DNA of 58,038 nt. Origin: Christensenella sp. UBA4675. GTDB lineage: Bacteria > Bacillota > Clostridia > Christensenellales > Borkfalkiaceae. Location: assembly GCA_002405165.1 (NCBI GenBank), contig DHLF01000003.1:1-58038 (forward strand), read 5' to 3'. The notes below the pieces were generated by a model, which saw only the letters and a list, made by a program, of their open reading frames with translations, ran no database searches and was not told the origin of the DNA. The translations under genes were made by a program, and so were the position numbers. Shown in pieces: positions 1 to 8,644 of the stretch (position 1 is its first letter; each line of letters opens with the position of its first letter).

Positions 1-1941
1 AGTTTAACAAGTGTAACAATCCCTGACACGACAACGAGTATAGGAGGTGGTGCTTTCGAAGGTTGTAGTAGTTTAACAAGTATAACAATCCCAAACAGCG
101 TAACAAGTATAGGGTTGGGTGTTTTAGAAGATTGTAGTAATTTAACAAATGTAACAATAGGAAACAGCGTAACGAATATAGGAAAAAGGGCTTTCTTTAG
201 ATGTAGTAGTTTAATAAATATAACAATTCCAAACAGCGTAATGAGTATAGGAAATAGTGCTTTCTCTGGTTGTACTAGTTTAACAAGTATAACAATTTCA
301 AACAGTGTAACGAGTATAGGGGAAAGTACTTTCTTTGGTTGTAATAGTTTAACAAATATATCAATCCCCGACAGCTTAACGAGTATAGGAGAAAGGGCAT
401 TCTATAGATGTAGTAGCTTAAAAAATATAACAATTCCCGATAGCGTAATGAGTATAGGGAAATATACTTTCTATGATTGTAGCAGTTTAACAAAAATAAC
501 AATTCCCGATAGCGTAATGAGTATAGGAAGTAGTACTTTCGAAGATTGTAGTAATTTAACAAGTGTAACAATAGGAAACAGCGTAACGAGCATAGAAAGT
601 AGTGCTTTCTCTGGTTGTAGTGGTTTAACAAGTATAGCAATTCCAAACAGTGTAACGAGCATAGGAGAAAGGGCTTTCTTTAGATGTAGTAGTTTAACAA
701 GTATAGCAATTTCAAACAGTGTAGCGAGCATAGGAGAAAGGACCTTCTATAGTTGTAGTAGTTTAAAAAAAATAACAATTCCCGATAGCGTAACGAGTAT
801 AGGGAAATATACTTTCTATAATTGTAGCAGTTTAACAAAAATAACAATTCCCGATAGCGTAATGAGTATAGAAAGTAGTGCTTTCTCTGGTTGTAGTGGT
901 TTAACAAGTATAACAATTCCAAATAGCGTAACGAGTATAGGAAATTATGCATTCTATAATTGTAGTAGTTTAACAAGTATAACGGTAGACACAGATAATA
1001 CTAACTATTGTTCTATTGACGGAAACTTATATACAAAAGATAAAAAGACTTTAATACAATATTCAATAGGGAAAAAGGATAGTAATTTTATAATTCCCGA
1101 TAGTGTAACGAGTATAGGAAATTATGCTTTCTATAATTGTTGTAATTTAACAAATGTTACAATCCCAAAAAGCGTAACGAGTATAGGAAATAGTGCTTTC
1201 TATAATTGTAGTAGCTTAACAAGTATAACGGTAGACACAAATAATACTAACTATTGTTCTATTGACGGAAACCTATACACAAAAGATAACAAGACGTTAA
1301 TACAATATGCAATAGGGAAAAAGGATAGTAGTTTTATAATTCCCGATAGCGTAACGAATATAGGAAATAATGCTTTCTATAATTGTAGTAGTTTAACAAT
1401 TATAACAATCCCAAATAGCTTAACAAGTATAGGAAGTAGTGCTTTCTATTGTTGTACAGCAGAAATAAAATGGGGAGATAATCCTACAATAACAAATATA
1501 GGAAGCCAGGCTTTTAGCGGATATAAAGGAACAAGTATAATAATCCCAAATAGTGTAACGAGCATAAAAGATGGTGCTTTTCTAAAAAATAATAGTTTAA
1601 CAAGTATAACAATCCCCGACAGCGTAACGAGTATAGGAGATTTTGCTTTCTATGGTTGTAGTAGTTTAACTACTGTAACAATCGGATACAGTGTAATGAG
1701 TATAGAAAGTAGTGCTTTCTATAATTGTAGTTGTTTAGAAACAGTTTACTATAAAGACACACAAGCCGAATGGGAAAAAATAAGTATAGGAGATTCTAAT
1801 TACAAATTAAAAAATGCGACGCGTTACTATTACAGCGAAACAGAACCCGAACTAAATACGGACGGGACCGATTACGTTGGCAATTACTGGCGCTATAATA
1901 CGGACGGAATAACCCCGCTTATTTGGAAGAAAGAAAACTAA
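1..1941 (+). CDS. BspA-type leucine-rich-repeat protein (5' end outside window)
   Basis: The reading frame is open from base 1, so the gene starts upstream and at least 646 residues are seen. Almost all of it is a ~23-residue repeat of the form SLTSITIPNSVTSIGxxAFxxC, the Treponema/Bacteroides BspA (LRR_5) type of leucine-rich repeat. Two repeats carry a longer insert (about bases 983-1095 and 1229-1335) with a YCSIDGNLYTKD core. The last ~70 residues change character to a Tyr/Trp-rich tail (AEWEKISIGDSNY, then GNYWRYNTDG) that often ends such clostridial proteins. No sortase motif or C-terminal membrane helix is visible. By family it is probably an exported adhesin-like protein, but its signal peptide is out of view. 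Transcription likely ends at the hairpin near 2160. Confidence 0.9.
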   Translation, partial: SLTSVTIPDTTTSIGGGAFEGCSSLTSITIPNSVTSIGLGVLEDCSNLTNVTIGNSVTNIGKRAFFRCSSLINITIPNSVMSIGNSAFSGCTSLTSITISNSVTSIGESTFFGCNSLTNISIPDSLTSIGERAFYRCSSLKNITIPDSVMSIGKYTFYDCSSLTKITIPDSVMSIGSSTFEDCSNLTSVTIGNSVTSIESSAFSGCSGLTSIAIPNSVTSIGERAFFRCSSLTSIAISNSVASIGERTFYSCSSLKKITIPDSVTSIGKYTFYNCSSLTKITIPDSVMSIESSAFSGCSGLTSITIPNSVTSIGNYAFYNCSSLTSITVDTDNTNYCSIDGNLYTKDKKTLIQYSIGKKDSNFIIPDSVTSIGNYAFYNCCNLTNVTIPKSVTSIGNSAFYNCSSLTSITVDTNNTNYCSIDGNLYTKDNKTLIQYAIGKKDSSFIIPDSVTNIGNNAFYNCSSLTIITIPNSLTSIGSSAFYCCTAEIKWGDNPTITNIGSQAFSGYKGTSIIIPNSVTSIKDGAFLKNNSLTSITIPDSVTSIGDFAFYGCSSLTTVTIGYSVMSIESSAFYNCSCLETVYYKDTQAEWEKISIGDSNYKLKNATRYYYSETEPELNTDGTDYVGNYWRYNTDGITPLIWKKEN

Positions 1942-2158
1942 AAGAAACAAACGATAAATAAATTTACGTTCTACCCTGTTAACAAAGAGTATAAGATAAA
2001 CGTTGTAAGCAAATAAATACTTACGCACGATTGAAATTTATAAAAAAAATTATCTTTGTTTGGCTAAATTAAAAAATGCTAGCGTTTTGCGTTGAAAAAT
2101 TAAAAATATTTCCTATTTTCACTAGCATAAAAAAAATTTAAAAATGGTACAATACCCC

Positions 2159-2195
2159 ACAGCCCACTCGCGTAAGCAAGTGGGCTGTGTTTTTT
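2159..2195 (+). terminator. Rho-independent terminator after the LRR gene
   Basis: A 10-bp GC-rich stem (ACAGCCCACT / AGTGGGCTGT) with a 10-nt loop is followed by GTTTTTT. It is the first strong hairpin downstream of the LRR gene. Confidence 0.85.
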
Positions 2196-2584
2196 CGTAA
2201 CACTTACAATAATATTTACAATATTTTTTTAAAGGCAATAAACGAATAAACAAACTATTAAATAACGCTATATATTTAAGTTTAATGCGTTTTAGCAAAA
2301 GTTTACCTAGCTTAAATGTAACATTTTTTTATTTTTTAACGTAGTATATATTGACCGATAAAAAACGGTCGGATAAAATAAGCCGATTTTTACCCCCAAA
2401 CAAAAGAGCCGATTTTATCTTTTTCCATTTTTCATAATTCATTATTCCTTAAATTTAAGCGGACGGCAAAATTTTTTGCCGTCCGCGTTTTGTTCTCTTT
2501 CTTTTTTATTCAGCAACAATTTCTATCTAAATGGAAAAAACCAAAACTAATAAATACTTACCAACTTAACTGAGAGCTTTTCAC
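2196..2584. other. AT-rich spacer with a strong hairpin
   Basis: No credible gene is seen here. The spacer holds a perfect 13-bp stem with a 2-nt loop at 2459-2486 (GCGGACGGCAAAA and its complement), a small GACCG/CGGTC hairpin near 2352, and two imperfect copies of AGCCGATTTTWT near 2380 and 2408. The 2459 hairpin is followed by GTTTTG and could be a second terminator, but there is no gene just upstream of it. Confidence 0.5.
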
Positions 2585-2610
2585 AAAAAAGCTCGCTTTT
2601 AAAAGCGAAC
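2585..2610 (-). terminator. Terminator of the GH31 gene
   Basis: Read on the minus strand, TCGCTTTT/AAAAGCGA forms a stem that runs into GCTTTTTT a few bases after the GH31 stop codon. Confidence 0.7.
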
Positions 2611-2616
2611 TTAATT

Positions 2617-4974
2617 TTAATAGCTTAATAAATACTTTTTATAAATCGGCAAAATAGGAGAAGATTGTATTTCTTTTTCTATATCTTCTATTTTTTCGCA
2701 CTTTTTAATTTTATCGTACAATTCGTTTCTTATTTGATTTTTACCTTGCATTTTTGCAATTATCGAAAAAGCCCTGTCTTTAACGTACTTTAACTTAGAA
2801 AAGTTTGCATACTCTACTTCTACTATATATTCGTTTTCAAATATATAGTTGTTTAGTTCTACCTTTATACAATCGCCCTCCGAAACACAGCCGTAAGTTA
2901 AGCGTTCGTTACAATAACACTGAACGCTTCCCGTTTGAATGTTTTTAAAAAGTAACTCTATATTTCGATTATCGGTAGAATTTGCCCCGATATGGTTGAT
3001 TGTAACGTATTGTTTTTGCCCGTCGTTATGCGTCCTGAAAATCGTTTCCGACGTGGACGAAGGAGTATCTTCGTATAAAACGAATTCGCCGTTACCGTTA
3101 AAGATTTCTACAGATAATTTTTCGGGATTTTCTATACTGTTTCCGGCGTCTTTGCTTTTTACTATTACCGCTCCTTCCCTTGCAAATACGGGAATAGAAT
3201 CTAAATACCTATAAACGGTTACTTCTCTTTCGCCTTCGAACACTTCTCCCGTAAAAATATCCGTCCATTTGCCTTCGGGGAACCAAACTTTTACGCTAGA
3301 TAATCCGTTTTGCGAAGGCGTAGTTATAGGAGCGACCAAAAGTCCGCCGAAAAAGTATTCGTTTTTATATTTATACGCTTGCGCTTTTTCGGGATAATAA
3401 TAGTATAAAGGCTCAACCAACATTTCGCCTTGCGTATGACACTTATAGTTTAAAGAATATAAAAACGGAATTAAACTATGCCTTAATCTCAACGCTTTTG
3501 CGGTAAGTTCGCCTATACCGTTGGGATAGTACCAAGGCTCTTTACTCATCATTTTATCGTTACAGCAATGTAGTCTTAATATGGGAGAGAATACCCCGTA
3601 TTGAACGCTACGCAAGTATAATTCGTCGCACTTTTCACCCAAGAAATGTCCGCCTATATCGTGCGACCACCAACCGTAACCGATATTGCTTGCAGTAGCG
3701 GTAAAATAAGGCAAATAATCTAGCGTTTTCCAAGTTATTAAAGTATCGCCGGAAAATCCTAGCGGATACCTTTGCGCGCCCGCTCCGCAAAATCTTGACA
3801 AAATTACGGGATTGCCTTGCTTTTTAGCGTCTAAATAATGATAGTGATTTAGTAGTAGCAATGGGTCTACGCCTTTTTTCGCACTACTATTTCCCTGTTG
3901 CCAATCTATCCACCAAAAGTCTACTCCGTCTTTTTCGTAGGGATTATGAATTATTTCAAAATAGTTTTTTATAAACTTTTCGTTTGTTAAATCGAACTTT
4001 ATTACTTGTTGACTTTCGGGGTCTATTCCCATTGCGGTAGCAAAGTCTTTATAGCAGTCTTCAAACCACCTTATGCCTAGCGCGGGATGTAAGTTAAGCG
4101 TAATTTTTAAGTTTCTGTCTTTAACTTTTCTTAAAAATCTTTTATAGTCGGGGAAGAGTTCCTTATTCCAACTATACCCCGTCCAACCGTCGTTTCCGCC
4201 GTAATAATCGGTATTTTTCCCGCTTTTGGTTATTTCAAAATCTTTATCTAGCGTAGTGGAATAATGCCAATCCATATCGATAGTCGCAACCGTTAAAGGG
4301 ATAGAATTTTCGGCAAATTTATCTAATAAGCTTAAATAGCTTTTTTCGTTGTAAACGTAATACCTACTCCACCAGTTTCCCAAAACGTATCTAGGAAGCA
4401 TCGGGGTTTGACCGCTTATAGCCAAAAAGTCTTTAACCGCTTGTTTATAATCCGTTCCGTAGGCAAAAACATAAAAATCTTGCTCTTTATGCGTTCTGGT
4501 AGTAAAAAGTCCGTCGTCGTTTAAAATGCAAGAATCGTCGTTTAAAACGGCAACTCCGCTTTTAGATACAACGCCGTTACACAACTCTATTTGCTTATTC
4601 GTGGTAAAAAGCGTATCTCCGTCGCATTGGTCAAGAGTTCTAAAAGTCCCCAATAAATTCCCTTTATTATCAAGCTTTACCTTTTTACCGTTTAATACAA
4701 CGTAACTACGGGCTATATCGTCTGCCAAATAAAGTTCGCAGGCAAAAGTTTTAACTTGTATAAAAGTTTTACCTTTAATTACTTCTTTTTCTACTTTTCC
4801 TAAATCTCTATACCATATGCAAGCGGTAGCGTTATCGCAAAAAGTTTTTTTATCGTCTATTTCTATTCTAAATAATCTTTCGGTTATTACGGTAATTCTA
4901 AATTTACCGTTTATTATTATGTTATCCTTATTTGCAAGCGGATTGGTTTTTACGATTAAATGTTTTTCAAGCAT
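2617..4974 (-). CDS. Glycoside hydrolase family 31 (alpha-glucosidase/alpha-xylosidase type)
   Basis: This 785-residue protein hydrolyses alpha-linked glycosides by a retaining mechanism. It has an N-terminal beta-sandwich (about 1-190), a TIM barrel (about 195-520) and C-terminal beta domains. The nucleophile region reads DFWWIDWQQG, with Asp357 as the expected nucleophile; the acid/base region reads GFSGDT with Asp410. Both match GH31 spacing. The protein has no signal peptide, so it is probably cytoplasmic. The last ~100 residues are charged and not recognised. It is monocistronic: its own promoter lies at 5013-5041 and a terminator follows. The substrate cannot be told from the sequence because no sugar transporter or regulator is adjacent. 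The start ATG at 4974 is preceded by AAGGGG. Confidence 0.88.
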   Translation of the reverse strand: MLEKHLIVKTNPLANKDNIIINGKFRITVITERLFRIEIDDKKTFCDNATACIWYRDLGKVEKEVIKGKTFIQVKTFACELYLADDIARSYVVLNGKKVKLDNKGNLLGTFRTLDQCDGDTLFTTNKQIELCNGVVSKSGVAVLNDDSCILNDDGLFTTRTHKEQDFYVFAYGTDYKQAVKDFLAISGQTPMLPRYVLGNWWSRYYVYNEKSYLSLLDKFAENSIPLTVATIDMDWHYSTTLDKDFEITKSGKNTDYYGGNDGWTGYSWNKELFPDYKRFLRKVKDRNLKITLNLHPALGIRWFEDCYKDFATAMGIDPESQQVIKFDLTNEKFIKNYFEIIHNPYEKDGVDFWWIDWQQGNSSAKKGVDPLLLLNHYHYLDAKKQGNPVILSRFCGAGAQRYPLGFSGDTLITWKTLDYLPYFTATASNIGYGWWSHDIGGHFLGEKCDELYLRSVQYGVFSPILRLHCCNDKMMSKEPWYYPNGIGELTAKALRLRHSLIPFLYSLNYKCHTQGEMLVEPLYYYYPEKAQAYKYKNEYFFGGLLVAPITTPSQNGLSSVKVWFPEGKWTDIFTGEVFEGEREVTVYRYLDSIPVFAREGAVIVKSKDAGNSIENPEKLSVEIFNGNGEFVLYEDTPSSTSETIFRTHNDGQKQYVTINHIGANSTDNRNIELLFKNIQTGSVQCYCNERLTYGCVSEGDCIKVELNNYIFENEYIVEVEYANFSKLKYVKDRAFSIIAKMQGKNQIRNELYDKIKKCEKIEDIEKEIQSSPILPIYKKYLLSY

Positions 4975-5012
4975 AGTATTCCCCTTAAAAACTTATAATA
5001 AACTTTAAAAAA

Positions 5013-5041
5013 ATTATAACAAATCTATTATGCTTTTGCAA
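5013..5041 (-). promoter_or_regulatory. Promoter of the GH31 gene
   Basis: Minus-strand TTGCAA, a 17-bp spacer and TATAAT, about 40 bp upstream of the GH31 start codon. Confidence 0.75.
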
Positions 5042-5070
5042 TATAAAAATGTAACTAAAAGTCTATTTTC

Positions 5071-5203
5071 TTGACAATAAAACCTTATTAGTGTAAAATT
5101 CATATATATGTTAAACGAGAGTAATATGAACGTCGGTCTTGCATTGTTGTTTAACTAACGCCGTGTTCTACTCGCGGATTATACTTTTATATTATGGTGT
5201 AAA
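5071..5203 (+). promoter_or_regulatory. Promoter and ~100-nt leader of the serine acetyltransferase gene
   Basis: TTGACA (5071-5076), 17 bp and TAAAAT (5094-5099) form a near-consensus promoter. The ~100-nt leader can fold: CGAGAGTA (5116-5123) pairs with one mismatch to TACTCGCG (5169-5176), and TTAAAC near 5111 can pair with GTTTAA near 5149. No known riboswitch or T-box signature was recognised. A 16-codon ATG ORF at 5108-5158 lies in the leader but has no ribosome binding site. Confidence 0.6.
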
Positions 5204-6064
5204 ATGATTGATTTAGAAAGACAAAGCGAAAATTTAATGGCAACGTACCGTTCCGACGAAGGGAAAATTATTCCCGATAAACAAGCGCTTATTAAAATTA
5301 TAGAAGACGTTAGAACGCTTCTGTTTCCGCACCATTTCGGAAAAGAAAAAATAAATGCGCAAAACGGCAAGAAAATTGTAAAAAACAGGTTGATTTCTTT
5401 AAGAAAAGAACTTATGAAACAGTTGTGTTTAGCATATGGTTGCGAAACAAATAAAAATTGCAAATGCGACAAACCCGAAAAGTTTTGCGACGATTTTATA
5501 GAATTTCTCCCCACCCTTAGAAAAATTTTAGACGACGATATAATCGCAACTTTAAACGGCGACCCTGCGGCAGAGAATATAGACCAAATTATATTTTGTT
5601 ATCCCGGAATTTACGCTATTTCGGTTTATAGAATCGCGCACTTTTTCCACGAAAGAAAAGTACCTGTTATTCCACGTATTTTAACCGAACACGCCCACAG
5701 CGTAACGGGAATAGATATTCACCCCGGAGCAGAAATAGGTAGATTTTTCTTTATCGACCACGGAACGGGAATCGTTATCGGGGAAACCACCGTTATAGGC
5801 AACCACGTAAAAATTTATCAAGGCGTAACGCTCGGCGCGCTATCTATTAAAAACAGAAAAGCTACTATCGGCAAAAAAAGACACCCCACCATTTGCGACA
5901 ACGTTACAATTTATTCCAACGTTTCCATTCTAGGCGGAGATACGATAATAGGTAAAAACTCTATAATCGGCGGTAGCGCGTTTATCACGCAGTCCATAGA
6001 AGAAAACACCAAAGTATCGGCGGAACTTCCTAAACTTACAATGGGAAAAAGAAAACAAAATTAG
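5204..6064 (+). CDS. cysE: Serine O-acetyltransferase
   Basis: The protein makes O-acetylserine from serine and acetyl-CoA, the committed step of cysteine synthesis in the cytoplasm. It has 286 residues: an alpha-helical N-terminal part, then the conserved YRIAHFF and IHPGAEIG segments and left-handed beta-helix hexapeptide repeats from about residue 170 (IGETTVIGNHVKIYQGVTLG, TIGKKRHPTI). The active-site histidines in FIDHGTG and IDIHPGA are present. The N-terminal ~90 residues are Cys/Lys-rich (CETNKNCKCDKPEKFC) and longer than in the E. coli enzyme, as in the EpsC/SrpH-like group. No cysteine synthase gene is adjacent. The ribosome binding site is weak. Confidence 0.93.
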   Translation: MIDLERQSENLMATYRSDEGKIIPDKQALIKIIEDVRTLLFPHHFGKEKINAQNGKKIVKNRLISLRKELMKQLCLAYGCETNKNCKCDKPEKFCDDFIEFLPTLRKILDDDIIATLNGDPAAENIDQIIFCYPGIYAISVYRIAHFFHERKVPVIPRILTEHAHSVTGIDIHPGAEIGRFFFIDHGTGIVIGETTVIGNHVKIYQGVTLGALSIKNRKATIGKKRHPTICDNVTIYSNVSILGGDTIIGKNSIIGGSAFITQSIEENTKVSAELPKLTMGKRKQN

Positions 6065-6077
6065 TTGTTTTATTAAA

Positions 6078-6106
6078 AAAAACGGTCTATATGACCGTTT
6101 TTACTA
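6078..6106. terminator. Bidirectional terminator between converging genes
   Basis: AAACGGTC/GACCGTTT stem with a TATAT loop. There is a T-run on the plus side and an A-run (T-run on the minus strand) on the other, so it can serve cysE and the converging glycosylase gene. Confidence 0.75.
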
Positions 6107-6160
6107 TTTTTTAGCATATATTAGATACGCAATTTTCTTTTAAAAAGTTTTATTTTTCTT

Positions 6161-6649
6161 CTATTTTTTATCGACTTGTTTTATAACTTTCCAAACTTCA
6201 ATTAGTTTTTCTAAGCTAAATTTAGCGTTTGCAGAAGAAGTAGACGGCAATAAAATATATTCGTAACCGTGGAAAAACTTTTTAAAATATTTTTCCGCAG
6301 TTTTGCCGTTTATAAATATTTTTTGAATTTTAGCAGTATTTAATATAGCGTTTATATCGCAAGGCGTGGCTTGCTTGATAGAACTATCGCTACTTTTATT
6401 TATAACGCAACTATTTACAACGTCCCATAAAGCAATATTGTTTTTTAATAAAAAATTCTTTTTATCTTCGTGAGAAATTATTTCCGTATTATATAAAGCC
6501 GATAACACTTTCCAAAATCTATTGTTCGGATTATCGTAAAAAAACTCGTTACTTCTCGATATGACGGACGGAAAAGAACCTAAAATAAGAATTTTTGAAT
6601 TTTCGTCGTAAACGGGCGAAATATTGTGTTTTATAAAAATTTCATTCAT
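6161..6649 (-). CDS. DNA-deoxyinosine glycosylase (uracil-DNA glycosylase superfamily, family 6 type)
   Basis: This 162-residue enzyme is expected to remove hypoxanthine (deaminated adenine) from DNA. The N-terminal segment ILGSFPSVISR followed by FFYDNPNNRFWKVL is the hallmark of the HDG family, and LLPSTSSANA near the C-terminus is the second conserved motif. The length fits the family (~160-170). It stands alone with its own promoter at 6746-6774 and ends at the shared bidirectional terminator. Confidence 0.85.
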   Translation of the reverse strand: MNEIFIKHNISPVYDENSKILILGSFPSVISRSNEFFYDNPNNRFWKVLSALYNTEIISHEDKKNFLLKNNIALWDVVNSCVINKSSDSSIKQATPCDINAILNTAKIQKIFINGKTAEKYFKKFFHGYEYILLPSTSSANAKFSLEKLIEVWKVIKQVDKK

Positions 6650-6745
6650 ATTAAAAAGTTTTAAATAATTTTTTCGTTTACCCCAAAGTTTTTCGCAATT
6701 TTAAAGGAGTGATTTTTTTGTTAAACCAAAGTTTTGCCTTTTTTA

Positions 6746-6774
6746 TATATAACATATTTTTTTAAAAAAATCAA
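6746..6774 (-). promoter_or_regulatory. Promoter of the deoxyinosine glycosylase gene
   Basis: Minus-strand TTGATT, 17-bp spacer, TATATA. It lies almost back to back with the tRNA-Gly promoter. Confidence 0.6.
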
Positions 6775-6779
6775 AACGC

Positions 6780-6808
6780 TTGAAATATTATAAAAAATAT
6801 GCTAAAAT
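6780..6808 (+). promoter_or_regulatory. Promoter of tRNA-Gly
   Basis: TTGAAA, 17-bp spacer, TAAAAT; the tRNA begins 18 bp after the -10 box. Confidence 0.75.
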
Positions 6809-6826
6809 AAAAAAAAGTGAATTTAT

Positions 6827-6900
6827 GCGGGTGTAGTTCATCGGTAGAATCCGAGCTTCCCAAGCTCGTTAGGTGGGTTCGACTCCCATCACCCGCTCCA
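6827..6900 (+). tRNA. tRNA-Gly (anticodon CCC)
   Basis: A full cloverleaf is visible: acceptor GCGGGTG/CACCCGC, anticodon stem CGAGC/GCTCG around loop TTCCCAA, T-arm TGGGTTCGACTCCCA, and an encoded CCA end. Confidence 0.95.
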
Positions 6901-6929
6901 AAAAATAAAAGCGTCTGTTAAAAATTCTA

Positions 6930-6964
6930 TTACCCATTAGGGACTACCCTAATGGGTAATTTTG
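6930..6964 (+). terminator. Terminator after tRNA-Gly
   Basis: 12-13 bp stem (TTACCCATTAGGG and its complement) with a 5-nt loop, followed by TTTTG. Confidence 0.75.
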
Positions 6965-6971
6965 TATAAGA

Positions 6972-7007
6972 AAACGGCGATTTTGACAATTGTCAAAATC
7001 GCCGTTT
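6972..7007. repeat. Perfect 36-bp palindrome
   Basis: AAACGGCGATTTTGACAA followed directly by its exact complement. It has no loop and no clear T-run, and sits between the tRNA-Gly terminator and the 3' end of trpB2. It could end trpB2 transcription on the minus strand or be a protein binding site. Confidence 0.7.
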
Positions 7008-7154
7008 AAATATTTATTAAAAGTAATTATATTTGCTACAAATTATTTAACTTTTTAAAGTTTTCCGTAAAACCTACTTTTTACAAATACTATTAAATTA
7101 ACGTCTTTTTGCCTTTATTTTTTTGACAAAGTTCTTTAATTTAATTAAATGTTA

Positions 7155-8522
7155 TTAGATTTTGGGTAACTGTTCCAAAGATTTAGCTATTTCTTCGTCG
7201 GTAGGAATATAATCGGACATAGTACCGTTATTATACTGTTCGTAAGCTTTCATATCGAAATACCCCGTACCCGTTAAGCCGAAAACGATAGTTTTTGCTT
7301 CGCCCGTTTCTTTGCATTTTAAAGCTTCGTCTATTGCAACTTTTATTGCGTGCGAACTTTCGGGAGCAGGTAAAATTCCTTCTACCCTAGCAAATTCTTC
7401 CGCCGCTTTAAACACGTCGGTTTGTTTTGCGGAAACGGCTTCCATATATCCGTCGTGATACATTTGCGAAATAATAGGACTCATTCCGTGATATCTTAAA
7501 CCGCCTGCGTGATTAGGGGCGGGGATATATCCTGCGCCCAAAGTATACATTTTTGCTAGGGGACAAACTCTACCCGTATCGCAATAATCGTAAGCGAATT
7601 TCCCTCTCGTTAAACTAGGACAAGAAGCAGGTTCTACCGCAATTATACGGTAATTGTTTTCTCCTCTCATCATTTCCCCGAAGAACGGCGAAGTAAGTCC
7701 TAAAAGGTTAGAACCACCGCCTGCGCAACCTATAATAATATCGGGTTTAACGCCGTATTTTTCAAGCGCGGTTTTAGTTTCCAAACCTATTATGGATTGA
7801 TGAAGTCCTACTTGATTTAAAACGCTACCTAAAACGTAACGATAACCTTCATGCGTTACGGCAGTTTCAACAGCTTCCGAAATTGCACAACCTAAGCTAC
7901 CCGTAGTATCGGGGTGTTCTTGCAAAATCTTTTTACCTATTTCGGTCGTCATAGAAGGCGAAGGAGTAACGTTTGCACCGTAAGTTCTCATAACTTCTCT
8001 TCTGAAAGGTTTTTGTTCGTAAGAACATTTTACCATAAATACCTTACAGTCAAGCCCTAAATACGCACACGCCATAGATAGCGCAGTTCCCCATTGACCA
8101 GCTCCCGTTTCGGTAGTAACTCCTTTTAAACCTTGCTTTTTAGCGTAGTACGCCTGAGCGATTGCCGAATTTAATTTATGGCTTCCGCTGGTATTGTTAC
8201 CTTCGAATTTATAATAAATTTTTGCGGGAGTTCCTAATTTTTTTTCTAAACAGTAAGCTCTTACAAGCGGGGACGGACGATACATTTTATAAAAATTGCG
8301 AATTTCTTCCGGAATATCTATATAAGCGTCGGTTACGTTTAATTCTTGCTTAACTAAATCGTCGCAGAAAACGTGTCCTAAATCTTCCGCAGTGGCGTTT
8401 TGTTTAGTTGCTGGATTGTATAACGGCGCGGGTTTATTTTTCATATCCGCGCGAAGATTATACCATTTTTTTGGCATTTCGCTTTCTTCTAAATATATTT
8501 TATAAGGTATTTGTTTTTCCAT
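7155..8522 (-). CDS. trpB: Tryptophan synthase beta chain, TrpB2 type
   Basis: This PLP enzyme joins indole to serine to give tryptophan. At 455 residues it is longer than the TrpB1 form (~400) and matches the TrpB2 family, with N-terminal PLYNPATKQNATAEDL and the PLP lysine in GSHKLNSA (Lys116). The phosphate-binding loop GCAGGGSN lies around residue 266. No trpA or other trp gene is adjacent, so the likely role is salvage of free indole, or work with an unlinked TrpA. A Trp T-box, which raises expression when tRNA-Trp is uncharged, and a 7-codon leader ORF lie upstream. Start ATG at 8522 follows GGAGAATTATT. Confidence 0.92.
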   Translation of the reverse strand: MEKQIPYKIYLEESEMPKKWYNLRADMKNKPAPLYNPATKQNATAEDLGHVFCDDLVKQELNVTDAYIDIPEEIRNFYKMYRPSPLVRAYCLEKKLGTPAKIYYKFEGNNTSGSHKLNSAIAQAYYAKKQGLKGVTTETGAGQWGTALSMACAYLGLDCKVFMVKCSYEQKPFRREVMRTYGANVTPSPSMTTEIGKKILQEHPDTTGSLGCAISEAVETAVTHEGYRYVLGSVLNQVGLHQSIIGLETKTALEKYGVKPDIIIGCAGGGSNLLGLTSPFFGEMMRGENNYRIIAVEPASCPSLTRGKFAYDYCDTGRVCPLAKMYTLGAGYIPAPNHAGGLRYHGMSPIISQMYHDGYMEAVSAKQTDVFKAAEEFARVEGILPAPESSHAIKVAIDEALKCKETGEAKTIVFGLTGTGYFDMKAYEQYNNGTMSDYIPTDEEIAKSLEQLPKI

Positions 8523-8603
8523 AATAATTCTCCTTTAATTTTTAGTATTTTGAATTTTGATTTTTTTTAGACTTAGTTTTTTTGCGATTTTATTTTGCAG
8601 TTT

Positions 8604-8627
8604 TCACCATCGTTTAGTTAAAATCAT
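8604..8627 (-). CDS. Seven-codon leader ORF ending in Trp (MILTKRW)
   Basis: Between the T-box terminator and trpB2 lies ATG followed by codons for I-L-T-K-R-W and TGA. It has a strong AAGGAG ribosome binding site 7 nt upstream, as good as that of trpB2 itself. The only Trp codon stands just before the stop. No terminator-like hairpin follows before trpB2, so a classical attenuator is not shown. It may be a translated regulatory leader, or a chance ORF with a good ribosome binding site. Confidence 0.45.
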   Translation of the reverse strand: MILTKRW

Positions 8628-8644
8628 AAATTTTCTCCTTGTTA

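Noticed and set aside
275..976. Minus-strand open frames antisense to the LRR gene
   Set aside because: They are shadows of the repetitive LRR coding sequence: Leu/Tyr-rich repeats with the same period and no ribosome binding sites.
5108..5158. 16-codon ATG ORF in the cysE leader
   Set aside because: It starts within a few bases of the predicted transcript start, has no ribosome binding site and no Cys or Ser codon pattern beyond one Ser.
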